Part shown: piece after piece, positions 54,544 to 63,571 of the stretch | Layout: every line of letters begins with the position of its first letter | Position numbering within the stretch: the first letter of the stretch is position 1 | Source: Thermodesulfovibrionia bacterium | Lineage (GTDB): Bacteria > Nitrospirota > Thermodesulfovibrionia > UBA6902 | DNA length: 64,000 nt | Assembly: GCA_020053105.1 (NCBI GenBank) | Contig: JAGVNU010000030.1 | Coordinates: 23,238-87,237, forward strand | Reading direction: 5' to 3' | Translations under genes and position numbers: made by a program | Notes under the pieces: model-generated | Told to the model about the DNA's origin: nothing | What the model saw: only the letters and a program-made list of their open reading frames with translations | Databases searched by the model: none

Positions 54544-55041
54544 TTATTCGTCCGTCTTTTTATTTATCACATCCACAACCGTTTTCATCAGCAAAAACAA
54601 GTAGCCCATGTCCTCTTCTCCGAGAAGTACCGGGTCCTCCTCCTGGTCCGCTTCAAAGAGGGTCTCCACAACATACCGGATGACATAAGGCTGCGAGGAC
54701 ATCTGCACCCTTGCTACTCTTTCAAAGAATTTTTCATGGGCGCCACCGAGACTCTCCAGGAGTTTTTCATTATCTTCGTAACATGCAATGATTTCATCGG
54801 AAGATATTTTCCCGATTTTCTTTCCGTACCCGTTCTGAAACATGCGGTGTATGACGAAGAACATATAGACGGCAAGCTCCCTGATTTCCTGGTCAAGGTC
54901 TTCCGTCATTTCCATAATAAACGCCAGGATCTCAGGCTGGCTCTTTCCAACCAGCTGCGCTTCTTCATAGGCCTGCTCGTCAGTATAGCCGGCAAATCCC
55001 TCCCAAGTTTCATCAACTAATTCTTCTGATAAAGGTCCCAT
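54544..55041 (-). CDS. conserved hypothetical acidic helical protein
   Basis: A 165-residue, strongly acidic, all-helical soluble protein. I do not recognise a named family. Visible features are GYTDEQAYEEAQLVGKSQP, a long central helix and FEADQEEDPVLLGEEDMGYL. AAGGGAAAATCA precedes the ATG. It heads a minus-strand run with the ABM protein, DUF202 and the 50-residue protein. Its function is unknown. Confidence 0.75.
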   Translation of the reverse strand: MGPLSEELVDETWEGFAGYTDEQAYEEAQLVGKSQPEILAFIMEMTEDLDQEIRELAVYMFFVIHRMFQNGYGKKIGKISSDEIIACYEDNEKLLESLGGAHEKFFERVARVQMSSQPYVIRYVVETLFEADQEEDPVLLGEEDMGYLFLLMKTVVDVINKKTDE

Positions 55042-55239
55042 TGATTTTCCCTTTCGTGTTCACATCATCTCTGGTAAAGAAATCCATAGATTACCGATTT
55101 CTGCATTATCATATTACCATAAGCAGGCGTCATGAATCAGTTAAATTCAAAGGAGACGATGACGGATTGTCTTCCATTTAGAAACTTCAGGCTTTACAAT
55201 AATGGTAAACTTATTACTGGATTAAGGAGGTGGTTTCAA

Positions 55240-55920
55240 ATAAAATTAAGCATAATAGTTCCAGTTCTGAATGAAGCCGGTAACCTCCGCAATTCACTTA
55301 ATCAACTTCGTTTGTCCGGCAATGAAGAATTGATAATTGTCGACGGCGGCAGCAGCGACAAGACCGTATCCATCGCAAGGGAGTTCACCGAAAAAGTATT
55401 TGAAGCCAGGACCGGGAGGGCAAACGTCATGAACTACGGGGCGGGCAAGGCCGGCGGCGATATCCTCCTCTTTCTTCATGCCGATTGTATACCGCCTGAT
55501 AACAGATTTACATTAATAAGAGACGCTCTCAGTAACGGGAACATTGCAGCCGGCGCCTTTTCGCTCCGAATCAACCATCCAGGTTTTGGGTTCAGACTGA
55601 TTGAGTCCATCGCAAACATCAGGTCCTGCATTACTTCACTTATTTATGGTGATCAGGGGATGTTTCTTCGGAAAGAGACTTTCGATAACATAGGGGGGTT
55701 TGCAGGTATTCCGTTAATGGAGGACATCGAGATATCCAGGAGACTTAGAAAAGAAGGCAAGATTGTTTTCATAAAACCGCCGATCAAGGTATCCCCAAGA
55801 CGGTGGTTAAAGGAAGGGATAATATATACTACGCTAAGAGACTGGACTATCGCTTTTTCATACACATTTTTTAAAATATCTCCTGAAAGGCTTATCAAAC
55901 ATTATAAAGAGGTCCGTTGA
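55240..55920 (+). CDS. TIGR04283-type arsenosugar-locus glycosyltransferase, apparent AUA start
   Basis: A family-2-like transferase (226 residues from ATA 55240). KLSIIVPVLNEAGN opens the fold; VDGGSSDKT, FLHADCIPP and GDQGMFLRKE are the nucleotide-sugar motifs. The perfect AAGGAGGTG at 55224-55232 lies in frame 9 bases before ATA, and this start gives the standard family N-terminus and length. The longer frame from ATG 55132 adds 36 unrelated residues without a good ribosome-binding site. The gene overlaps the TIGR04282 partner by four bases. Both families mark arsenosugar or related (rSAM/selenodomain) loci. Confidence 0.9.
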   Translation: MKLSIIVPVLNEAGNLRNSLNQLRLSGNEELIIVDGGSSDKTVSIAREFTEKVFEARTGRANVMNYGAGKAGGDILLFLHADCIPPDNRFTLIRDALSNGNIAAGAFSLRINHPGFGFRLIESIANIRSCITSLIYGDQGMFLRKETFDNIGGFAGIPLMEDIEISRRLRKEGKIVFIKPPIKVSPRRWLKEGIIYTTLRDWTIAFSYTFFKISPERLIKHYKEVR

Positions 55921-56516
55921 AGAACAGAAACGCATTGATCATAATCGCCAAGTATCCTGACGCAGGATTTGTCAAAACACGGCTGAACGGTTTTATGCCG
56001 GATGAAAAAATACTTGAACTATATAAATACCTGCTGGAACAGACCATTCACAAGCTCCGGACCATTCCGGGTGTTGATACATATATCGCGTATGCGCCAG
56101 AACATGCTGAAAAATATTTTTCACGGTTCGGGGCCGGACTGATCCGCTTGTCCTCATGTGACCTGGGACTGAATATGGCTTATGCATTTAAAACTGTTTT
56201 TAATATGGGATATCAAAAGGCCGCGCTTGTCGGAGCGGACATTCCGGACTTAACGGAAGCAATCATCCTGCAGGCCTTTGATTTGCTGTCTGATACTGAT
56301 CTCGTTTACGGTCCTGCTGAAGACGGGGGCTATTATTTAGTGGGTATGAGAATGCTGATTCAGGAGGTCTTTGAAAACGTGCCATGGTCTTCGGACAAGA
56401 CACTCAGTAAAAGCCTGGAACAGGCCGAACAATTCGATTATACTGTGGGGTTTACAAAAACTTTAAGGGATATCGATACTATTGAGGACGTGAAGAAAGC
56501 TGGTTTCGCTGTTTAA
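55917..56516 (+). CDS. TIGR04282-type arsenosugar-locus nucleotidyl/glycosyltransferase
   Basis: A 199-residue CofC-like transferase. KYPDAGFVKTRL, the LVGADIPDL segment and DLVYGPAEDGGYYLVGM match the family, which accompanies TIGR04283 in arsenosugar or rSAM/selenodomain-associated clusters. The start is TTG at 55917, overlapping the TGA of its partner. The natural product made here is unknown; neither ArsS-type radical SAM nor other steps are visible within the window, except an ArsM-like selenoprotein at 57.4-58.2 kb. Confidence 0.92.
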   Translation: MKNRNALIIIAKYPDAGFVKTRLNGFMPDEKILELYKYLLEQTIHKLRTIPGVDTYIAYAPEHAEKYFSRFGAGLIRLSSCDLGLNMAYAFKTVFNMGYQKAALVGADIPDLTEAIILQAFDLLSDTDLVYGPAEDGGYYLVGMRMLIQEVFENVPWSSDKTLSKSLEQAEQFDYTVGFTKTLRDIDTIEDVKKAGFAV

Positions 56517-56740
56517 AACTGTCGCAGCCTGTATTCTCTTCATAATATCTTCAACATTTTCATTTACTCTATTTGCAGGTAAGTTGCATTGATGTTTTAT
56601 TCAGATAAATTGGAGCAGTAATTCAGCTCTGTGGTAATTGACATGAAATTATATTCCTGATATTCTTTTCTTGCTGCATGATATCGAATGAGATTTATCT
56701 CATCATTATAAATCAGATCACTAAAAGGAGGTATTCTTCC

Positions 56741-57310
56741 ATGTTAAAAACGCTTTCAGGAGTTTTTCTTTCTCTTCTTCTCATCACTTTTTTTGTATCT
56801 TCTGCCGGCGCTGCTGAATATATCGGGGCAAAGAAATGCAAGGCCTGTCATATGAAACAGTTCAAGTCATGGTCAGAGACGAAAATGGCAAAAAGTTTTG
56901 AGAACCTTAAAGCGGGTGTTAAGGCAGATGAAAAAAAGAAGGCCGGTTTGGACCCTGCCAAAGACTACACAGCCGACAAGAATTGTCTGAGATGTCATAC
57001 CACCGGCTACGGTAAACCAGGTGGTTTTGTAAGTTTGGAAAAGACCCCGGACCTGATTGATGTACAGTGCGAGGCCTGTCATGGTCCCGGAGCTGACTTT
57101 AGTCAGGTCATGAAGAAAGACAAGCAGTTTAAATTAACTGACGTCAAGGGCGCCGGGCTGACAGTTCCTAATGAAAAAGAGAACAACTGTATGGAATGCC
57201 ACGGCGGCGACAGCCCGTTCAATGAAAAAGTTGATGCCAAATACAAGTTTGATATCAAGGACAGGCTCAAAAAGACCCACGAACATTTCCCGCTTAAATA
57301 CGAACACTAA
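56741..57310 (+). CDS. tetrahaem cytochrome c (cytochrome c554-like)
   Basis: A 189-residue exported protein from the ATG at 56741 (AAAAGGAGGT upstream); an earlier in-frame ATG at 56678 would put 21 residues before the signal peptide. The signal peptide ends near SAGAAE. Four haem motifs are seen: CKACH, CLRCH, CEACH and CMECH. The arrangement is that of c554-type multihaem cytochromes, which carry electrons in the periplasm. It stands alone between the transferases and the selenoprotein methyltransferase, with a hairpin after it. Confidence 0.9.
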   Translation: MLKTLSGVFLSLLLITFFVSSAGAAEYIGAKKCKACHMKQFKSWSETKMAKSFENLKAGVKADEKKKAGLDPAKDYTADKNCLRCHTTGYGKPGGFVSLEKTPDLIDVQCEACHGPGADFSQVMKKDKQFKLTDVKGAGLTVPNEKENNCMECHGGDSPFNEKVDAKYKFDIKDRLKKTHEHFPLKYEH

Positions 57311-57330
57311 GACATATTTTCAAATAATAA

Positions 57331-57360
57331 GAAAGGGAGTCTGATGTCAGACTCCCTTTC
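57331..57360. terminator. hairpin terminator after the cytochrome gene
   Basis: GAAAGGGAGTCTGA (57331-57344) pairs perfectly with TCAGACTCCCTTTC (57347-57360). The following sequence is T/A-rich rather than a pure T-run. It separates two convergent genes, the cytochrome and the methyltransferase. Confidence 0.7.
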
Positions 57361-57417
57361 TATATATATTTCGGGAGCGAACTGCATTTCGTCCGAACGC
57401 TTAGACCATAACCACAT

Positions 57418-58161
57418 TTAATTTCTCTTCCTCGCCCTGAAATACGCGCCTTTCGTGAACTTGGAGGTCAAAACCCCTGTTAAACCGGTAAACTCAGCAT
57501 GATCAAAACCTGTGTCCCTCATTTGTTCAACGAGGTCCCGGACCGGGACCGCATCCCCAATTCAGCCGGACCAGCCGTCAAAGCAGGCCACCACCTTTTC
57601 CGGAAGATCGTCATTAAGGACAACGTCAGCGAACTGAAAACAGCCGCCGGGCTTAAGCACCCTGTAAACCTCCCTGAGAGATTTTTCTTTTAAGGGTGAC
57701 AGATAAATCGTCCCGTTTGAAATGATAACGTCAAAGGTATTGTCATTAAATGGGACCGCTTCCAAGGCCGCAGCCTGTATCTCACAGTTTGACAACCCCA
57801 TACTAACAATATTCCTCCGCGCCTTCTCCGCCATTTCCGGGACCAGGTCAATCCCATACACCCGGCCTTCAGGTCCTGTGAAATGACTTGCCGTGACAAC
57901 ATCAAATCCCCCGCCGCATCCTGCATCCAAGACAATATCTCCGTGTCGAACAGGACCCAGACTGAACGGATTACCAACACCGCAAAAGGATTCAATAATG
58001 CCTTCAGGAATAGCTCCGGCACCCTGTAGATCATAACCAAGCATTAACAAGCCTTCCCTGCCGGTGGGATATTTGAACCGGTCCCTTATTGAACATGATA
58101 TTTCCGCGTATTTCCTGCGTACTTTCTCATGGACGTCGTTTGAACTGAGTTTATTTTTCAT
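57418..58161 (-). CDS. ArsM-like methyltransferase, probable selenoprotein (Sec200)
   Basis: With UGA at 57562-57564 read as selenocysteine the gene gives 247 residues ending at TAA 57418-57420. SAM motif VLDAGCGGGFD (about 78-87), GIDLVPEMAEKAR, and VLKPGGCFQFADVV match ArsM-type methyltransferases. The UGA falls exactly where ArsM has its conserved arsenic-binding Cys (WxGC-IGxA: here GWSG-Sec-IGDA). The remaining 47 residues (VEQMRDTGFDHAEF, KGAYFRAR) are the normal ArsM C-terminus. A perfect 7-bp hairpin lies 11 bases after the UGA. The second ArsM Cys (SNC) is SNG here (Gly150) and C23 takes the early Cys place, so the substrate may not be arsenite. Confidence 0.85.
57534..57550 (-). promoter_or_regulatory. 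bacterial SECIS-type hairpin of the methyltransferase
   Basis: On the minus strand GGTCCCG and CGGGACC pair perfectly around a GTC loop. The loop is 19-21 bases after the UGA and begins with G, matching the requirements for SelB-directed selenocysteine insertion. It lies in the coding frame between the UGA and the end of the gene. Confidence 0.75.
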
Positions 58162-58296
58162 AAGTCCAATTCATCCCTTGTTAAGATCATGATGCAATAA
58201 TTTATGAATAGTGCCGGTTAGAGAATATTAGGCAGCGGATATCAAAGCCGGGAGACCAACGCGCATACGCCCTGATTTGTTTTTCATAACAGCAGA

Positions 58297-58590
58297 TTAC
58301 CTGAAGTAATTGCCGCGAACAGTATCTTCACAATCTCCATTAAAGGAGGCCAATCCTGATTTACAGTTTTTGCCGCACTCATAATAACCTTTTTGAAGAG
58401 CATCCTTTGACTTAAGCATTGCCATGCTGGCCGCTTCGCATTTTTCGAGACTCTTAAATTCTCCGGAACTGATGTGTATCAATAAGTTGCCTCTATCAGG
58501 GAACACAAGCCCTTCCCATAAATCTTCGGAAGAACATCCGATAATAATCGACAATACAACCAGATAAAAAGCAATTTTCAGTCTTCGCAT
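58297..58590 (-). CDS. small lipoprotein, function unknown
   Basis: A 97-residue lipoprotein: basic start MRRLK, hydrophobic segment and a lipobox (IIIGCSS, Cys19). The mature part has four further Cys (KCEAAS, YYECGKNCKSG, GDCED) that could form disulfides. GAGAAGGCAGAG precedes the ATG. Probably periplasmic-membrane anchored. Not recognised as a family. Confidence 0.7.
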   Translation of the reverse strand: MRRLKIAFYLVVLSIIIGCSSEDLWEGLVFPDRGNLLIHISSGEFKSLEKCEAASMAMLKSKDALQKGYYECGKNCKSGLASFNGDCEDTVRGNYFR

Positions 58591-58953
58591 CTCTGCCTTC
58601 TCTCCATTGTGGTCTTGAAAAAGTCTCTATACAGACCTAAGACATTATCAACATACCGGTATTTATAATAAATAAAAAGTGCATGAGATTTAAAGTCTTT
58701 ATTGAAAATATATTTCCTTATTGTATCCTTCCCCTCATTTTTCTTATGGCATTTGACACAAAGGCATTTTAGTGCTAAAAAGTATTTATTGTGATTTGCA
58801 GAAACTGCCGAACAACACTCAATAGGAAACATCGCAAATGGTGGATGAGGATGTTCATCTTTACCAAACTATACAAGTGTCCGGCGTGTGACAGATCGTA
58901 CTTACAGTTATTCAATTTTTTAATAAGCCTTTAAAGGTTTGCTGAATTTCGTG

Positions 58954-60027
58954 TTATACCGTCTTTTCAGGACCCGCCGTGTCCTCACGTTCAGCTTCTT
59001 CGAGGGTATAAATTTCCAATAATGATAAACACAGCGCTGCAATAAGCGGCCCCAGAACAAATCCAAGGAAGCCTAAATAATTGATCCCCCCTAAGACGCT
59101 GAAGAAAACCAAAAGGGTATGCAATTTGGTCCTGCCGCCGATAACAAGTGGCCTGATTACATTATCAATGCTGCCGATCAAAACGGCACTGTACACTATA
59201 AAGCCTATGCCTTTTGCATAACTGGCCGTTAACAGCAGATAAATCCCGGCCGGCACCCATATGGCAGCACACCCTATAACCGGAATAAATGAAAATACCC
59301 CCATTGCGGTCCCCCATAAAACCGGCGAAGGAAGGCCGAAGGCAAAAAAAGCAATTCCACCGAGCACGCCCTGCGCGACCGCAACAGCCAGACCTCCATA
59401 AATTGCCGCAACAACCAGTTCCCTTACGCGCTGTTCAAGCCTGTCTTTTTGTACCTCCGAAAAAGGCAGCAGCCTCTTTATGAAGTTAACAAGCGAATTC
59501 CCGTCTACCAGAAAATAATATGTTGTTAAACAAATCATGAAGAAGTTTACTATGACCATTACTGCATTCGTAAAAAAATCAGTTGTATGCGTCGCGATTA
59601 AGTTCCCGATTGACTTTAAGGAATCAATCGCCCCCTGCCGGAAGTCAAATCCTTCAAATATCTTGAACGAACTGAGCTCGTCAAATAAGGCTTTCAGACT
59701 CGGGTGGTCCTGGATCTGAGTCACTGTTTCAAATCCCTTTTCCTCAATAGCGCTGTAACCATCGGTAATTTCATTCACAAGGGACCCCACAATAAAAGAG
59801 AACGGGCCCAACATTATAATCAGAATAAATATCAGGGTAATCAGGGAAGCCAGCCAGGGTCTTTTTATAAACCTGAGCAGGAAATTATTAAGAGGATAAA
59901 ACGTAATGCTCAGGACCATGGCCCATGCTATTATAATCAGAAACGGGCTGAACACCTTGTATAACAGATAAAACAGGACAACAATGATCGCCAGTGAAAT
60001 TGTTTTATATAGCCATTCCGTTTTCAT
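58954..60027 (-). CDS. AI-2E-family (PerM/YdiK) permease
   Basis: A 357-residue integral membrane protein with about seven to eight segments and the family's long central loop. Typical blocks are AWAMVLSITFYPLNN, LGGIAFFAFGLPSPVLWG, FSFIPVIGCAAIWVP and the closing FLGFVLGPLIAALCLSLLEIY. Despite the name, most members are of unknown substrate; some export autoinducer 2 or act in Na+/H+ exchange. No close operon partner is present. Confidence 0.9.
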   Translation of the reverse strand: MKTEWLYKTISLAIIVVLFYLLYKVFSPFLIIIAWAMVLSITFYPLNNFLLRFIKRPWLASLITLIFILIIMLGPFSFIVGSLVNEITDGYSAIEEKGFETVTQIQDHPSLKALFDELSSFKIFEGFDFRQGAIDSLKSIGNLIATHTTDFFTNAVMVIVNFFMICLTTYYFLVDGNSLVNFIKRLLPFSEVQKDRLEQRVRELVVAAIYGGLAVAVAQGVLGGIAFFAFGLPSPVLWGTAMGVFSFIPVIGCAAIWVPAGIYLLLTASYAKGIGFIVYSAVLIGSIDNVIRPLVIGGRTKLHTLLVFFSVLGGINYLGFLGFVLGPLIAALCLSLLEIYTLEEAEREDTAGPEKTV

Positions 60028-60155
60028 AATCAGGGAAGAAATTCAATAGGTATTTTACAGCATTTATAATAAATTGGGTAACTATTGAGGTAATTAAAGA
60101 GTCCGCGCTACCGCAAGAGAGCTTTATCTGATATCTGCGATTTGCAATTACTTGT

Positions 60156-61733
60156 TTACCTGAGAACCCGCCCCGGCGCTTCCCCTGTCAACTTACCATC
60201 CGACAGGACCGGTTTACCATTAATAAAGACATGATGAATCCCTTCCGGTCTTTGGAAGGGGTCCCTGTAATCAGCGGTATCAATTATTTTAGAGGGATCA
60301 AATATCGTGATGTCAGCGAATAAACCCTTTTCAAGAACTCCGCGCCGCCCGATTTGAAAAATCTTCGCAGACAATCCCGTCATCTTATAAACAGCTTCGC
60401 TGAGCGTCAGGACCCCGAGTTCTCTGACATACCGTCCCAGTATCCGTGGAAAGGAGCCAAAGCCCCTGGGATGGGGCATCCCTTTTGCCGTGACGCCGCT
60501 GAAACTCCTGACTGCGCTGTCCGTGCCTATCGCGCAATATGGACGTTTCAGAATGGATTTAAGATTATCTTCATTCATCGTAAAAAAAATGGCCCCGACA
60601 TTTAAACCTTCATCCAGCAAAACATCAAACACGGTCCGCAATTCCGACTTGCTCTGGGCTCCGGCTATTTCAGAAATACTCTTGCCTTCCATCCATCGGT
60701 TGTTTTCCGATCCTACAGAAGATATTACCACTTTTTCCCAATCAGATGACCGGGGATAGTCTTTGAGAATGTCCTGTTCAAGTTCCGCACTCTGGTTCTT
60801 CAATCGGGATATTTCTTTGTTATGTCCTCCTTCAAATGCCCAGGAAGGCAGAACCGTATCGAGGTCCGTGCTTGAGGCTATGTAGGGATATCTGTCGCAA
60901 GTAACTGAGATACCATTGCCACGCGCTTTTTCAATCATATCGAAAACGTTATCGAGCTTATTCCAGTTCTTTTCACCGCTGGTTTTGATATGAGATATAT
61001 GAGCGTGTATTCCTGCTTTATCTGCTATGTCAATGACTTCTTTTACAGATTCAAGGAGTTTGTCTCCTTCACTTCTCATGTGGGTTGTGTAAATACCTTT
61101 ATACTTTGCTGCTTCCTTTGCAAGCCCGATAATTTCAGAAGTGCGTGAATATACGCCCGGAGGATAGATCAGCCCGGTAGAAAGACCTTTTGCACCTTCA
61201 TCCATGGAACTTCGCAGCAGGGCCACCATCTTTGCCATATCAGACTCCGAGAGGGACCGATCCGTATACCCTACAACGGATGCCCTGATATTGCCGTGTC
61301 CTGCAAGCGTTACGAAATTAATGGCCAGTTTCCTTTTTTCCAAAAGCTTGAAGTACTCTGGAAAAGTCCCCCATCTGTCTTTTATATTTATCGCATCTAA
61401 CTCACTCTCCCTCCGTTCAAGCGCCGGCCCGTATAGAGGGGCAGCAGATAAGCCGCAATTGCCGTTTATTTCAGTAGTGACCCCCTGGGATATCTTCCCT
61501 TCTGCCTTACCGTCCGCAAGCAGATTAAATTCGGAATGCGAATGAGCGTCTATAAAACCCGGGCAAACAATAAGTCCTCTGACATTTATAATCCTGTCAG
61601 CATTGACATGTGAAAGATCGCCTATATCCTTTATTAAGTCACCTTCTATGGCAATATCCATGCGCTTCGGAAGAACCTCCGGTGACGACCCGTCAATAAT
61701 AGTTCCGCCCTTAAGTAAATAATCAATGCTCAA
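60156..61733 (-). CDS. D-aminoacylase / N-acyl-D-amino-acid deacylase family amidohydrolase
   Basis: A 525-residue metal-dependent hydrolase. The metal-binding GFIDAHSHSEF motif, the THMRSEGDKL and HISHIKTSGEKNW histidines and the late IGTDSA Asp all fit this amidohydrolase branch. The enzyme removes acyl groups from N-acyl-D-amino acids or acts on related dihydropyrimidine/dipeptide compounds; the exact substrate is not clear. It overlaps the EcfT/CbiQ gene by 4 bases, so the pair may take up and degrade one compound. Confidence 0.88.
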   Translation of the reverse strand: MSIDYLLKGGTIIDGSSPEVLPKRMDIAIEGDLIKDIGDLSHVNADRIINVRGLIVCPGFIDAHSHSEFNLLADGKAEGKISQGVTTEINGNCGLSAAPLYGPALERRESELDAINIKDRWGTFPEYFKLLEKRKLAINFVTLAGHGNIRASVVGYTDRSLSESDMAKMVALLRSSMDEGAKGLSTGLIYPPGVYSRTSEIIGLAKEAAKYKGIYTTHMRSEGDKLLESVKEVIDIADKAGIHAHISHIKTSGEKNWNKLDNVFDMIEKARGNGISVTCDRYPYIASSTDLDTVLPSWAFEGGHNKEISRLKNQSAELEQDILKDYPRSSDWEKVVISSVGSENNRWMEGKSISEIAGAQSKSELRTVFDVLLDEGLNVGAIFFTMNEDNLKSILKRPYCAIGTDSAVRSFSGVTAKGMPHPRGFGSFPRILGRYVRELGVLTLSEAVYKMTGLSAKIFQIGRRGVLEKGLFADITIFDPSKIIDTADYRDPFQRPEGIHHVFINGKPVLSDGKLTGEAPGRVLR

Positions 61734-62338
61734 ATTCTTTCTCCCATATCAGATATCTCTTTCGCCTTTTGCAGACTCCGCTCAAAGAGGGGAGTCAGTA
61801 ATGAAACAGCAAGTCTGACTTTGCCAGCCAGGTTTGTTCCTTCAGACTTTTTAACATCTTTGTATAATTCCAGTGCCTCATCATAAACAATCGGCAACAG
61901 CCGAAGAGTAAGTGACATAGTCAATATAAGCTCCTTGACAAATCCGGATCTTCCGACAGGTCCAAGGAGCCTGCCCATGCCGGAGACCAGATCCTCTGCC
62001 CTGGTTGTAGCAGTTAAAACCTTTGCCCCGAGTATTAATATTACGAGTCTTAAAGTCAGCCGCCCTCCTCTTACAAGGCCATCTTGAGTTACCGGAAAAC
62101 CAAAGATTCTGTAGATTACCGTCCCTTCCTGAAATAGGATATTGCTGACAAAAGTAAATGAAAGAAACAGGCCTATGGGGATTATACCTCGCTTGAGAGT
62201 AGATGCGGGTACTTTATATGCAATGGCTGCAACACAACAGAGTATAATAAGATGCAGCGTATCGGAGTTAATAAAAAAAACTGTTATGACCAGCACTATA
62301 TACAGAACAATCCTGGTCTGGGGACTGAATACTTTCAT
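61730..62338 (-). CDS. EcfT/CbiQ-family transporter component
   Basis: A 202-residue membrane protein with an N-terminal group of about four to five helices and the coupling-helix region typical of the transmembrane T subunit of energy-coupling-factor transporters (ends LFERSLQKAKEISDMGERI). It lacks neighbouring ATPase and substrate-binding subunits in the window, so it would have to use shared ones. It overlaps the D-aminoacylase gene by 4 bases. The start ATG is at 62338; there is no strong ribosome-binding site. Confidence 0.82.
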   Translation of the reverse strand: MKVFSPQTRIVLYIVLVITVFFINSDTLHLIILCCVAAIAYKVPASTLKRGIIPIGLFLSFTFVSNILFQEGTVIYRIFGFPVTQDGLVRGGRLTLRLVILILGAKVLTATTRAEDLVSGMGRLLGPVGRSGFVKELILTMSLTLRLLPIVYDEALELYKDVKKSEGTNLAGKVRLAVSLLTPLFERSLQKAKEISDMGERI

Positions 62339-62398
62339 CCTGCATCCCGCAGAAAAGCAGGCTGCAACCCTTGCAATTGCGAACGTGGAAATTTAATT

Positions 62399-63571
62399 TC
62401 ATCCCCCGGAGACATGCTTTTGAAATGAATCCACAACCAGGTCTGAATGTGAAATATAGGCATCAATTCCTTTAGCTATGGCCTCCGCCACTTTATTTCT
62501 ATAACTGTCCGCAGCAAGTCTCTTTTCTTCCTCATGATTACTTATAAAAGAAATCTCAACAAGAATAGACGGCATCTCAGCTCCCACAAGGACATAAAAC
62601 AATGCATATTTTACACCCAGATCTTCTATTTTGGAATAGTCATTCCGCAGAGTATTAACCATCGCACTTTGAACACTGTGCGCAAGCCTCATTGATTCTT
62701 CCCTTTTATTATTTCTTGCAAGGTCCTGGAGAATTATCTGAAGGCCGTCCTGGACCTTCTCCATTTTATTGATTGAGATCTTGTTTTCCCTTGCAGCAAC
62801 TTTCAATGCTTCTCTGTCACTTGTCCAATTCAGAAAATAAGTCTCGATGCCCCGTGCCTTCCTCTGTTCGCTTGCATTGACGTGTATAGAAACAAAAAGA
62901 TCGGCCTTTTGGGAATTTGCCATATCAGTTCTGTCATTTAGAGGCACAAATATATCTTTATCTCTCGTATAAATAATTTTGACCCCCTGTTTCTGTTCAA
63001 GTATTTCCCCAAGTTTCTTTCCAACATACAATGTTATATCTTTCTCTTGAAGTCCTCCCGGTCCGATTGCCCCCGGGTCTTTCCCTCCATGCCCGGAATC
63101 GATAACAATAGTCTCTATCTTGATCAGGTTTTTATCCGGCAATGATTTAGGACTCTCCTTTACCTCTTTTCCGGATTCGTCTGCAATTACTGGATACACA
63201 TCGATAACGAGCCTGTCAGGGTCCTCGAGTCTAAAAACTGAATATTTACCTAATTTATCAATGTCCAGAACCACTCTTACCGTATTTTCCTTATACTGGG
63301 ATATGCGGACTTTCTTCAGAATCCCATCCATTATAGGGACAGATGTTTTTATTTTACTGGATAAGGTGCAGTTTTCAATATCGAAGAAAAGCCGGTCAGG
63401 ATCTGAAATGCGTTTCTGAGTGAACCCTATGGGGCCGCTTAAATCGATCACAATTCTTGTTTGGCTGTTATATGATGAGTAACGAAGTCTATGAACAGAT
63501 ATCTGTTTTGAAGCCTCAATTTCACTTGAAAATAATATAAACAGCAAAGGCAAAATCAAAGCCTTTTTCAT
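62399..63571 (-). CDS. amiC: N-acetylmuramoyl-L-alanine amidase with AMIN domain
   Basis: A 390-residue exported amidase. A signal peptide (MKKALILPLLFILF, cut near EIEAS) is followed by an AMIN domain (about 20-135) that targets the cell wall or division site, and an Amidase_3 domain (about 155-375) with zinc ligands in DSGHGGKDPGAIG, an H in VSIHVNAS, and the catalytic Glu in LVEISFISN. It cleaves the peptide stem from MurNAc during division. An unpaired Pro/Lys-rich linker joins the domains. Confidence 0.93.
   Translation of the reverse strand: MKKALILPLLFILFSSEIEASKQISVHRLRYSSYNSQTRIVIDLSGPIGFTQKRISDPDRLFFDIENCTLSSKIKTSVPIMDGILKKVRISQYKENTVRVVLDIDKLGKYSVFRLEDPDRLVIDVYPVIADESGKEVKESPKSLPDKNLIKIETIVIDSGHGGKDPGAIGPGGLQEKDITLYVGKKLGEILEQKQGVKIIYTRDKDIFVPLNDRTDMANSQKADLFVSIHVNASEQRKARGIETYFLNWTSDREALKVAARENKISINKMEKVQDGLQIILQDLARNNKREESMRLAHSVQSAMVNTLRNDYSKIEDLGVKYALFYVLVGAEMPSILVEISFISNHEEEKRLAADSYRNKVAEAIAKGIDAYISHSDLVVDSFQKHVSGG

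Noticed and set aside
56494..56592. Signal-peptide-like frame (VSLFKTVAACILFII) after the TIGR04282 gene
   Set aside because: No ATG, GTG or TTG start and a stop after 33 codons; at most a gene remnant.
58578..58832. 84-codon minus-strand frame with CVKCH
   Set aside because: No ribosome-binding site, low-complexity Tyr/Lys-rich translation and an overlap with the lipoprotein start; probably chance.
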